From Triops longicaudatus (taxonomy: Eukaryota; Arthropoda; Branchiopoda; Notostraca; Triopsidae), in contig JAGQDJ010000017.1 of the NCBI GenBank assembly GCA_022885665.1, positions 372,001-436,000 on the forward strand: DNA of 64,000 nt, written 5' to 3'. Made by a program: the position numbers and the translations under genes. The notes beneath the pieces are model-generated. The model was not told where the DNA came from. It saw nothing but the letters and a program-made list of their open reading frames with translations, and searched no databases. Shown piece after piece: positions 26,456 through 37,168 of the stretch; the stretch's first letter is position 1, and each line of letters starts with the position of its first letter.

Positions 26456-27635
26456 GCTTACAAGTCGTGGAGAGCAGCCTCGTTAGAAAGACTGGCAAGG
26501 GAATCGTATGTTCGTAAGAACCTGGTGACGATATTTCTGGAGAATGTGTAGAAACTTTGTTGTTTGTACTAATTAAGTAAGCTTTGACGATATTGTACTA
26601 ACTCAGAGTATCATACAGGTTCCCAGAACCATTTTTTTTACTAGTTTTCATGTAAGCTATGTTACATTCTTTTTGTGTCCTGATAGTGCACCTTACTCTG
26701 ATAGACTTTGTCAGTTGGTTGGAGTGAATTGTTTCAAGACATACAATTCCTGTTGTACTGAAATACGTAAAACGATATTTTACTCTCTTTAGTCTTTCAG
26801 TCTTCTAGGTGGTTTTAGAAATTTTCGTATGTCACTTGAATTTCTGTCCCGTAAAGTTAGTGAATCCAGTTTCACTTATTTGACGTGTTACATTGACTGA
26901 GAATCGATTTCGAGTGTGTTGATTTTAGACAGAATCCGGATATTGAATTCGTCTGCATACTAATCTAGGTGAAGATGATTTGGGTCTTTTTTTGTATACG
27001 ACTAGAATATTACTTTTGCATGAAGTAGCTTTTGTCTCATCCTTTAACGATAAGTAAAGTGCCGTCCGTCTTTTCGCCTTAACTACTCAGGATCTCTAAA
27101 TCTTCGATGATTTGAGTCTTTTTTCTTGTAGTGAATTTCGTATGTACATACGATTTCATACCTCCCTCAGAATGGGTAGACAATTGGAACGGTTCGATAA
27201 AATTATATTGGGCGACATTTGGCAGTTAAGTTTTCAGTCATATTATCAGTTCGCACATTGATATCCAGTATTTCATCTTTTTGCAAAAGAGCGCTCAATT
27301 TTGGCAAGCTCAAGCATTTCTAAAAAGGGTTGAAGGTCTTATTTTCTGGGGTGGCACCAAAACTTATTAACGAATCGACCTTGACTCGATGAGCAGCATA
27401 AACCCGTTGGGTACGTGAACTCGTTGGTTGGGAATCTGCTAGCGGGCTGAGCCTGCACAAGTTGTTATCTGCGCCGTGTACGTGATGCTGCGTCTTCCGC
27501 CGTGACTTTAACTGTAACAGCATTGCCCAGTTTCAATTCACTTCTTCACGTGTGGCCTATGCGCCTGAGCTGTGTCTTACTTGACTGTGATAATATTCAC
27601 CGGCTTTAATTCAGTCCTTAACACTCAGTCTCGCA
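26456..27635. other. Intergenic region between oxidases D and E
   Basis: The first roughly 345 bases match the region after copy E. The last roughly 370 match the region before copy D. The middle (about 26800-27265) is unique in this window, so the duplication junction lies there. No gene is visible. Confidence 0.6.
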
Positions 27636-30600
27636 ATGAAGCCAGACAATTGTATACAACCCATAGCTGCTGCCAAAAAGGCCTTTGCGAGTTTTACCAT
27701 AAATGGACAACTTTACCAAGGTAAATATTTTGGCTAGGAAGCTCTATTCCGAACTAAACATGTAGTTGAATCTCAGTAGTGGCTAACAATTTAATTTTTA
27801 GTCTCCGGTGATACAGACGTGAACTATCAACTAACGGACTTCATCCGACAACAGGCAGGATTGACAGGCACTAAATTCATGTGTAGAGAAGGTGGTTGCG
27901 GCGCATGCGTAGTTACTGTTACCAAGCAGGATCCTGAAACCAAAGTCTTGCGAACCTTCAGCGTTATATCGGTGAGCCGTCATGATTTACGTTCTTTTAA
28001 CTCCTCAGAACTGGTTGTCACTGGTTTTGTCATTTTTTTTTTTATTATAGTGCCTTATTCCTGTTCTTTCTTGCGATGGCTGGGAAATAACCACAGTTGA
28101 GGGTTTGGGCTCGCAACACAAGGGATACCATCCACTGCAATCTCGGCTAGCAAACGGCAATGGAACGCAATGTGGCTTTTGCTCGCCCGGCATGGTTATG
28201 TCGATGTATGGTTTGGTTAAGTCGAAAAGGAATAACTTTACCATGCAAGATGTCGAGGACCACTTGGATGGAAATATTTGTCGCTGCACGGGTTACAGAC
28301 CCATCATGGACGCCTATAAGTCCTTTGCATCCGATGCACCCACGGAGCTGAAAGAACTCTGCAAAGACTTGGAGGTATTGAGTGTCTATGCGGCTAGGAA
28401 GAAAGGCGGAAATCTACACCAACATTTTTAGGATTTGGGAAAATGCCCCCGATCTGGCGGACCTTGTGCCGGACTGTGTACAAGCAAAGGAACCGACAAC
28501 GGTACAAGCGAGAACCATGACGAAGAAGCTGGGAATGAGGAATTGGTACCCGTAACTCTACGAGGCGGCGAATGGTATAAACCGAAAAGTGTAAAGCAGC
28601 TTCAGAAATTGTTGCAGATCCTAGGAGATCAGAAATATCGTTTAGTAGCTGGCAATACTGGAACAGGTACATTGCATAAAATAAGACAACGCACTGAGCA
28701 TTTTTGCCATTGTTGAAACTAACAGATATTGTATATATTTAATCTGTGGTAGGTGTCTTCAAGAGAGATGGACCCTATTTTGCCTATATTGACATCAGCA
28801 GAATCTCCCGCTTGTATTATTCGTCATTAAACACGCCGCTGGTGATTGGTGGAGCTCTGACATTAACTCGCGTTGCGGAAATATTTAGCTCGGTTGCGCA
28901 GAACAATCCAGAGTATGCCTACACTACCGTTTTGGCAAAGCATGTGAGGAAAATCGCCAGTGTTCCTGTTCGGAACGTGAGTATATGCTACCTCTGTAAC
29001 TGAATACCTTGTAGCATGGCTTTATGGAAATGTTGTAGGCTGGAAGCCTTGCAGGAAACTTAATGATGAAGCATGATCATCACGCTTTCCCTTCAGATGT
29101 CTTCATCATGCTCCAAACTGTAGGGGCTCAAGTTAACATAAGTAAATCCAGTTGACGCTGTATGTCCCCTTCTCACATTTTAAAGTGTAGTGGCCAAAAA
29201 TGGAACTATGGAAATTCTCACTTTGGATGATTTCCTTTTTGTGGACATGCAAGGAAATTTTATCATGAGTATTATATTGCCTCCCTTGTCTGAAGAACAC
29301 GTCTTACGCACCTTTAAGGTAAAAGTAATATGGATTTAAGAAAAAATTACATTGTTATCTTCACTTGTCTAGGTTATGCCTCGTTACCATAACGCTCATG
29401 CGTACGTGAACGCTGGCTTTTTGGCTCAGGTGGGCCCTGCTCCCAGTTTTCGAATCACTGGTCGTCCACGAATTTGCTATGGAGGTATTCGGCCTGATTT
29501 CATTCACGCGAAGCAAACAGAGCAATTTTTGACGGGTCAAAATCTGGGCGAAGAAATAGTGCTAAAAAAAGCGCTTAAGATATTAGGGAAGGAGTTAAAG
29601 CCAGATTACGTTCCACCGGATGCCACACCGGAATACCGGAAGCATCTCGCGCAAGCTCTCTTCTATAAAGTAAATCCTTATTTTCTCTTTGGTTGTAGTC
29701 AGATCTAATTTGCACTATCCATTGTTAGTTTGTATTGCAAGTCCTTGGAGATTCGGTAGACCCTAAATTAAGAAGTGGAGCTTTAGATTTGTTTCGTCCA
29801 TTGTCATTCGGAAAGCAAAGTTTTGACATCAACGAGGATGAGTTTCCGTTAAACGAACCTATCCCGAAGGTGGAAGCTTTGGTGCAATGCTCCGGTAAAC
29901 TTTTTCTTCATAAGCAAGTTGTTGCGTGTTGTTCTTGGTATGTTTGTATTGTGCTATTTAGTTTCCGTAATTAGGTGAAGCGCAGTACGTGAACGATATT
30001 CCCCATCAGGCTAACGAACTCTTTGGTGCGTTCGTCCTAAGCGCTATCGCTAATGCGTCCATTAAGGAGATAGATCCGTCTGAGGCTTTGGTAATTTTTT
30101 ATGTTGTATTTCTTCATTGTTTGTATTATTACGAGCTCAAACTAATTAAGCTCCGCTTTTCTCGCTATTGAAAAATGTGCCTGGGGAGATGTAGCTTTCT
30201 TTGTGTTGGGTTTTAACAACAAATTTAATACAAAGACACATTTGGTGCTGCAGAAAACTAGGCTTTAGAAGCTATAGTGGCTTTTCTAGACTATTGGGAT
30301 AATGTACCTTTTCGAAAGAACTGCATAGTCAAAGGACGCGAAGCTCCGTCGGGCATGGAAGATTCTTAAACGGAAAAGGTAAAGGGTATCATAATAACTA
30401 ATTGGGAAGGAAAATGCAACATTTGCACTGTTGAATTACAAGTTAATTATTAATTAACCTAAGTGCAGAATGAAACGTCACGGTTCCGGTTCTTTTGTAA
30501 ATTGGAAATTATTTTTTAAATTGTGTTCCAGAAAGTTCGTGGAGTACGGGGATTTATCAGAGCGAAAGATGTTCCCGGGTTAAACAGCTTTATGGCCGCG

Positions 30601-33584
30601 CCCGGATTCCGTGAAGAGGTCGGATTTGTAGGCTCTGAACCCTTAGCCTGTGACATTTTGCATAATTTAAGAAGCAACAGTGCCGCATTTTATTGTTCTC
30701 AGGATAATTCGTAAAATTAATATTTGTTTGACACTACAGATTTTCTCCAGTGGCAAGGTTCATTATGCAGGCCAGCCTTTAGGCATGATCGTCGCCATGG
30801 ATGTGAATGCGGCATTATTTGCAGCTAAGCTTGTTCGTGTAGATTATGAGAAAATTGGGAAACCTATCCTAACAATCAAAGACGCCTTGAAAGAAGGCCA
30901 GACTGTGGAGCACAATGCTTTTGTTCCATTGGAACTCCTCCGTAGTGGTGATATTGAGAGTACGTACAGCGAATTCTTTGAGTTTATACTTTTACCATAT
31001 TAGTCGTGTAGCATTTTTTTAATGACTGGCTTATATTGTTCGCCAGGTGCTTTGCGTGATGCCCCTGTCCAGATTGAGGGAGAATTTGAGATCGGAACCC
31101 AATATCATTATACCATGGAAACACACGTTACTCTCTGCGTACCGACCGAAGATGGCTTAGACGTTTTTTGTGCAACCCATGACATCGATACCGCTCAAAC
31201 TTCTATCGCAGAAGCTGTGGGAATAAAGAAACACGAGTAGGTTTAGCAACTGTAACTTATTCGGTTGTAATGTAAAATTAATGTAAGCTAATGTAAGCTT
31301 TTGTAATGTAATGTAAGCTTTTATTTCGCTATATCGTACAACATTTACTGTTTTATTTTATTTAGCTGTATTAAATTTTTCTTACTTATTATTCGATTGC
31401 TGCATAGAGTCAATATGCAAGTGAGAAGATTAGGAGGATCTTTCGGAGCCAAAATTTCGCGCAACTTGTTCGCAGCTACGGCATGTGCCATTGCGGCAAC
31501 GATTTTCAACCGACCTGTTCGCGTCGCGATGGATTTGCACTCGAACATGGAAGCGATCGGCGGCCGCTTGCCATATTACTGCAAATACGAAGTAAAGAAA
31601 AGCACTCTGTAGGATTGTTAAAAGTCCTTTTATCACAGGTGGGAGTTACTGAGGACGGCAAGCTCGAGGGCGTAAAAATGGACATTGTAAGTGATTGCGG
31701 ATGGAACTTCAATGAAGGCTCGGCAATAGTCGCTTTCGATTTGTTTCAAAATTGCTATGATGCTAAAGCCTGGCACGTGACGCCTTATCTAGTTAGAACT
31801 CACACGCCGTCCAACACGTTTTGTCGGTCACCCGGAACGGCTTCAAACATCGCGATTTTCGAGAACCTGATGGAACATGTAGCTTTCCAATTAAAAATGG
31901 ATCCCCTCGAACTCCGTATGAAGAACATTCGCAATAATAAGCCCGTCTTCATGGGAAGACCCTTGAACGGGAAAGCGTTAGTCGATATCATTAATCAAGT
32001 AAAGGAGTCATCGGAATATGCAGCCCGTAAGCAACAAGTCGCGATTTTCAATCAGGTAATCTAATCATTCGATGTTACTCTAATTAATTTATTTGATTTA
32101 ATCTAAGTATCATTTAACTCAATACGTGTCCTATGAAGTTATTTAGTAGACGTCTTTTTTCTATTATAGAACAACCGTTGGAAAAAGCGCGGAATTTATT
32201 TGACGCCCATGGCCTACCCTATTGTTTATCTGGCATTTTTCCGCCATAATGTTCTTGTGTCCATTTTCCATAGTGATGGTTCGGTTTCCATTAGCCATGG
32301 TGGGATCGAAATGGGTCAGGGAATTAACACAAAAGTACAATTTGTTTTAATGCTGTTTGTCTTTATTTGTCAGGAATAAAAAGGCGTCTAAAGGATTTTT
32401 ATTTTATTACAGGTAGCACAGACTGCAGCTTACGAGCTAGGAATTCCAGTTTCCATGATCAGCGTAAAACCAACCAATGCCTTTACTAATGCAAACGGAG
32501 GTGTGACTGCTGGATCTGTAGCGAGTGAACTTAATTGCCATGTAAGTTGTTTAAAAAAATAGACAATGTCTATCCGTGAATAATGCAATTTTTATATTTC
32601 TGTTGTTTTTCCTTTGAACAGGCTGTCTCTGTAGCTTGTCGCCAGCTATTAGAGAGAATGCGACCGATCAGAGAGGAACTAAACAACCCTTCTTGGGAAG
32701 AACTAGTGGAAACTTGTTACCAGAGAAACATTGATTTATGCTGTCGCCACTTGTAAATTTAAATTTCAAGATATAACTAACGTAACCGCGTCTTTGGCTA
32801 CTATAGATACACGCCTCTCGATAACATACCCGATTATGACGTTCTAGGAGCCACAGTTGTTGAAGTAGAACTGGACGTATTAACTGGCGAAAGACAAGTA
32901 AATTCCAAGAGTGCTATAATTTTCTATTACTTAATTATTATTTCACATTGTTTTGCGTTTTCAGATATTGCGTGCAGATATATTGGAAGATGCTGGGCAG
33001 AGTTTGTCGCCTTTGGTGGATATTGGGCAAGTTGAAGGAGCTTTTGTGTTGGGACTTGGATGGTTGCTTTCTGAACGTGTTCAGTACGACGCTGATACTG
33101 GAAGAAAGCTTAATACTAATACTTGGGTACGGTATCCTTTTTGTGCTTTGAAGGGCAGATAAAGATCTCAGGTTTGGGAATATTAGGATTACAAGCCACC
33201 TGCCAATAAGGATATTCCCATTGACTTCCGTGTAACGTTGTTACACAATGCTCCTAACCCCTTTGGTGTATTGCGTTCCAAGGGTGAGTTGGATAACATT
33301 TTATAAATCCGACTTTTTCTTACCTCTTATTGTCTGTTGTAGCTACTGGTGAGCCAGCGGTATGCATGTCCTGTGCAGCGCTTTTTGCCTTACGACAAGC
33401 TGTCGATGCTGCAAGGAAGGATGTTGGCAATAATGAGTGGTATCAACTAAGTAACGTATTTTTTTCAGTTCTTACCTGTTCGAGAAGGAAAACGAATGTA
33501 TTTTTTCTAGACGGAACGGCTACTGTTGACTTACTTCAACGCTTCACGTTAGCGGACGCCTCAACTTTCGCTTATCGCTTGTAG
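27636..33584 (+). CDS. AOX: Aldehyde oxidase-like molybdo-flavoenzyme, copy E
   Basis: Starts MKPDNCIQ; exons 27636-27720, 27802-27971, 28051-28374, 28432-28666, 28753-28976, 29039-29141, 29191-29318, 29373-29669, 29729-29894, 29975-30090, 11b 30532-30627, 30740-30959, 31047-31236, 31408-31591, 31639-32055 ... 33511-33584. It encodes about 1303 residues and every exon has the length of its D counterpart. Only the 11b form is usable, because 11a (30262-30378) has a TAA. Motifs are CREGGCGAC, QCGFCSPG, CRCTGYRP, YRLVAGNT, GGSFGAKISR and catalytic TGEPA. Compared with D, residues near the pterin-binding loop changed (STTGGS to GVTAGS in exon 17) and GLGLWLSER became GLGWLLSER. The frame is open throughout, so I call it a gene, possibly with altered specificity. 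Confidence 0.9.
30262..30378 (+). pseudogene. Decayed alternative exon 11a of oxidase E
   Basis: Same 117-base length, acceptor and donor position as exon 11a of D, but an in-frame TAA lies at 30367-30369, four codons before the donor. Several substitutions also hit otherwise shared residues. Use of this exon would truncate the enzyme before most of its molybdenum domain. Confidence 0.8.
30532..30627 (+). other. Exon 11b of oxidase E
   Basis: 96 bases, phase 0, encoding KVRGVRGFIRAKDVPG... and ending before GTAGGC. Since 11a is broken, this must be the constitutive form in E. Confidence 0.8.
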
Positions 33585-34283
33585 GCTCACAAGTTTTCGA
33601 GAGGTGCCTCCTTTAAAAAAAATGCAACGGAATGGTATGTTTGTAAGTGCCTTGTGACGTTGTTTCTGGAAAACATGTAGAAACTTTCTACTTCTATTAA
33701 TTAAGTAAGCTTTGACGATAATTTACTAGCACCGGAAGCTCCCAGAACCGTGTCCTTACTATTATCTCTATGTAAGCTACGTCATATTCTTTTTGTTTCC
33801 TAGTAGTGCACCCAAACTCTGACAGCTTTTGTCAGTTGGCTCGAGTTACTTGCCTCGAGACATAAAAATCCTGTTGTACTGAAAACATAAAATGATTTTT
33901 TACTCTCGCTTTCATATGGTTTTGGAGCCTTTCCCATTTTATTCGCATTTCGTATACAACATTTCGTTGTTACACAATGCTCCTAACCCCTTCGGTGTAT
34001 TGCGTTCCAAGGTTGAGTTGGATAACATTTTATACATGCGACTTTTTCTGACCTGTTACAGAGGCACTTTTTTGAGCAAACAGTTGTCTGTAGCCTATCA
34101 ACGTTAGTTTTAACCAAAATAAAACTGCGTCCAAACTTTCCGCAAAATCGTCCGCACGATAGAAATGATGCCATTTATTTACTAGTTTTGAATCATTAAT
34201 TTCTGAGGGAGTTCGATTCCTAGCCGAGCACGACTATCATCAAAATGTGTTATAATTCTGCAAAAGTATGAATATTATGAATA
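33585..34283. other. Intergenic region between oxidase E and the DUF229 gene
   Basis: The first part is homologous to the 3' flank of D. It also contains the exon relic at 33965-34062. TTTATT near 34173 reads AATAAA on the minus strand and is a good polyadenylation signal for the DUF229 gene. The two genes converge here. Confidence 0.6.
33965..34062 (+). pseudogene. Relic of oxidase exon 21 plus part of its intron
   Basis: About 98 bases closely match 33235-33333 of copy E, covering the end of exon 21 (encoding LLHNAPNPFGVLRSK) and the start of intron 21. No neighbouring exons accompany it, and the donor reads AAG|GTTGAG instead of AAGG|GTGAG. It is a fragment, not a working exon. Confidence 0.8.
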
Positions 34284-36463
34284 TCAAGTCTTCGGTTTTT
34301 TCATGGGGCAGAAGCAATACTTTTTCATTCGATAATCACCCACACACCAACTCTGGTCACCGTACATGTTTATTCTGCTAACAGTCCCCGTAATAACAAA
34401 ATTGTCTGCTGTGGGCTGTCCTTCGGTTCCTTTCACATAGCGCATAGTGGCCTCAAATTTCGCCCCACCCGGGAGCGTTGTTAACATGACCGAATAGTCG
34501 ATTTCGCCTTTGTCTTTGCCTTTGAGATGACCAGTTCTATTTTGTACCCGAACACTGTCTATAGATTGCAGCGTCAAGCTAGAACATTGCGGATAATTTT
34601 TTAAGGTTTCTGTTAAGGTGCGCATTATTGCCTCAGCTGCTGATACAGCAAAGGTACTGTTGGAATCAACAGGTGTCGACGGTATACATGTGCACCAGTG
34701 GTCTTCAATAGCCGCATCACTACACGTTCTTCCTGCGTGAATAGGCAGAAATATACTGATAGCACGTGGTGGTTTGCCGGCCATTACAGCCCTATTTAAT
34801 TCCGCTGTGCGTGAAGCCAACGCATGGTCTTTAATGGAATCCAGATTTGCGAGGTCTTGAAGCATGCTGTGCAAATCGAAAGGAGTAGTCAAGGAGTATC
34901 TATTAGCGCGGAAATTTTGCACAGCTTTTGAGTATTCTTTCTGGAACCATTCGGGGAATACAACCAAGACAAAGGGCAACCGTTCTTCCAGTTTACCTTG
35001 GTAGGTTTCCCGAATTGATCCAAACCGCATACCATGGTCACTCATCACAATTAAGACCGTATTGTTAAATGCTCCGTTGTAACCCATTTCTGCGAAATAG
35101 TCGAGCCAATAATCGTCACCGATCTTAGGGTAATTCAAATAATCGTGCGTTAAACTCACGGTCCACAATAAACTGAAGTACAAATCCTCAGCGAATTCTA
35201 TCGCTACCCGGCGCGCATAGTCTAACATAACCTGCAACGTTAAACGAGAACCTTGGCACAAGTTGGAATTGAAGTCCTTTTTCCAGCCAATTTCCTTTTC
35301 AGATGCGGTCATATAGGGGCGGAGATAGTAGTCAGTGGGTTGCTGAACAAAGCCAGTTCGTAGGTACGTCCAGATACCCATCCAGGGAGCGTCTTCGCCG
35401 AAAACTGTCCTGTAACCCTTTTCTGCGTACGTTTTCCAGATCCATGGACAATTGTCTAATTTTTCGCTCGATTTCTTCCAACAAAATTTCAGTTCCGACT
35501 CGTAGTACCCACTCGTGACAGGAACGAGGTTTGGAAAGGTGTTGTCAGCTACTTTATTGTAACCTAATAATTCCACGGCACCCATGACGCGAGTTAAGTA
35601 CTCGTACGTCCGCGGCATCTGACGCTGAAGATTAATCCGCGATAACGCGTCTAATCCTAGAATCATTACACTAGGTTTCTGACTCTTGGCTGCTTTATCG
35701 CTATTAGATGTTGTTTCCTTGTTCGTGATATTACGACAACGCTCTTCGACATGTTTCTTCCGAGGGACAAAAGCGTGGAAGTTCGTGTACACTTTAGCTC
35801 CATTCTGGTCAGAACACGTAACTCGAATGAATTCCTCGTCTACTGAAATGGTTTCTTTCACTACGGGCCAACAAGTTGTATTGTACCTGTAGAAAACACA
35901 ATTGTGTGCGTTGATGACTCAAATATAGCAAATTGTGGTGCATTTCAAGTGGAAGTGTACCTGAATTTGTTGTCAGCCGACCCTGAATACTTGTTCGGCT
36001 TATCTTCTTGTCGGTACAGTGCGTTGTAACAGCAATTATATTTACTCGATTCTATAATCGTAATATTAGCCACTAGAGCAGACTGGTCGGCTCTGGTAAG
36101 TTCCATTCTGCCGGTTTGGCAGTCGATTTTATTTGGTGTGTATATGTATTTGCGCACTTTCTCATCGAAGGGAGCGAGAGCCGGAATTCGACAACCACTG
36201 GTGTAGATGGCATACTCCGGATGCCTTGATCGAAATTCTTCACCTGTAATACGGATTCCAAATCTGACATTCAGATCGATAGATAATATTTGCGACTTAT
36301 TACCAGATAGTTCGCCATCAGTTGGGTATGGTATATAGTGGTTTGGTGTGAAATCCCATTCTATGTATTGTGTCACGTACACCACAATTGAAATAAATAT
36401 AAATGTTACAGAAAACGTTTTGACAGCCCATGACTTCCTTATGAACTGCACTGTAGGCTTCAT
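34284..36463 (-). CDS. DUF229 family type II membrane protein (alkaline-phosphatase-like fold)
   Basis: Two exons on the minus strand (36463-35961 and 35886-34284, 74-base intron) encode about 701 residues. A stop lies upstream in frame and ATG 36463 is the first Met. A short basic N-terminus is followed by one membrane segment (TFSVTFIFISIVVYVTQYI), so the bulk should face the lumen or outside. The large domain shows the DUF229 pattern: VMILGLDALSRINLQR (Asp and Ser fit the metal and nucleophile sites of the phosphatase/sulfatase superfamily), ADNTFPNLVPVTSGYYE, GEDAPWMGIWTYL, and SDHGMRFGS (Asp-His metal ligands), then RTCSDAAIEDHWCTC. The family is abundant in arthropods and nematodes. Its substrate is unknown to me. 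Confidence 0.88.
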
Positions 36464-37002
36464 TGCACACACTACTGAGTACAGTGCAACTTCCACTTTA
36501 TTCTGGCGTTAAAACTACACTGATAAGATTAAAATGTAACATCACAGATAACGGTAGGACTTCCCTGTTCATACGTTTCCTTGGTTTTTAAGCGATTTCT
36601 GGGGATAGGTTTTCTACGAAGTACGTTGCGAACGAGAACATTTTTGCTCATCTTATGCTTTACACACTTCGCAACGTGACAGTCTGAGTCAGATCATATG
36701 TGCACACGTTTGCCGTGCTTCGGAGAATGCATATCACAGCTGCATATCTTGAGTGAAACAAGCACAGCGTTTTCGGCTTCTAATTCCATCACAGTAATAC
36801 TGATGATGTAGCGAGACAGCCTGTAGATGTTAGTTTGGAAACTACTTTTTCCCGTTCACCATTTCGTTATTAAGTAATTGTTTCCCGTCATTCTTGAAAA
36901 TGATGCACATCCATTTCGTGCAGCACTGAAGTAGTGCCCGGTGTACATCTTCCAGATAAAAATTAGGAATCATATTACCAATGGTACGTTCGTTTAACCG
37001 TA

Positions 37003-37033
<31 letters not shown>

Positions 37034-37168
37034 CCCTAAGTACATAAGAAACTGATGACAATTTGACCCTTTGTTTTTTCTCATATATTTCTGTAAAATT
37101 TTACATCACCGTTTTCATCCTCGTCTACATTGTTGCGATCCACGCCTATTGTCACGTATTGCCTTGCT
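36464..37168. other. Intergenic region between DUF229 and SLC2A13-like genes
   Basis: Contains the 5' flank of the DUF229 gene and the 3' flank of the transporter, both on the minus strand. A run of about 28 A lies at 37006-37033. No gene is supported. Confidence 0.5.
37006..37033. repeat. Poly-A run
   Basis: About 28 consecutive A on the plus strand. There is no associated target-site duplication or retrogene body that I can see. Confidence 0.8.

Larger units (their letters stand above)
20160..26800 (+). repeat. Segmental duplication unit 1 (contains oxidase D and flanks)
   Basis: Direct tandem repeat of unit 2 at about 27266-33911, offset about 7.1 kb. Homology covers the 5' flank (shared CTTGACTCGATGAGCAGCAT), all exons, many introns and the 3' flank (shared TTAATTAAGTAAGCTTTGA-like stretch). 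Boundaries are approximate. Confidence 0.8.
27266..33911 (+). repeat. Segmental duplication unit 2 (contains oxidase E and flanks)
   Basis: Tandem copy of the 20160-26800 unit. All exon lengths agree between D and E, while most introns have diverged moderately. Boundaries are approximate. Confidence 0.8.

Noticed and set aside
1174..33584. Calling some of the five enzymes xanthine dehydrogenase
   Set aside because: The Glu expected after the GGxxGGK-type loop is Ile or Gln in all copies examined, and the FFTGYR-type NAD-linked motif is missing in the FAD domain.
37006..37033. Poly-A run as the tail of a retrotransposed element
   Set aside because: No adjoining element body or flanking duplication is visible, so a simple homopolymer is the safer reading.
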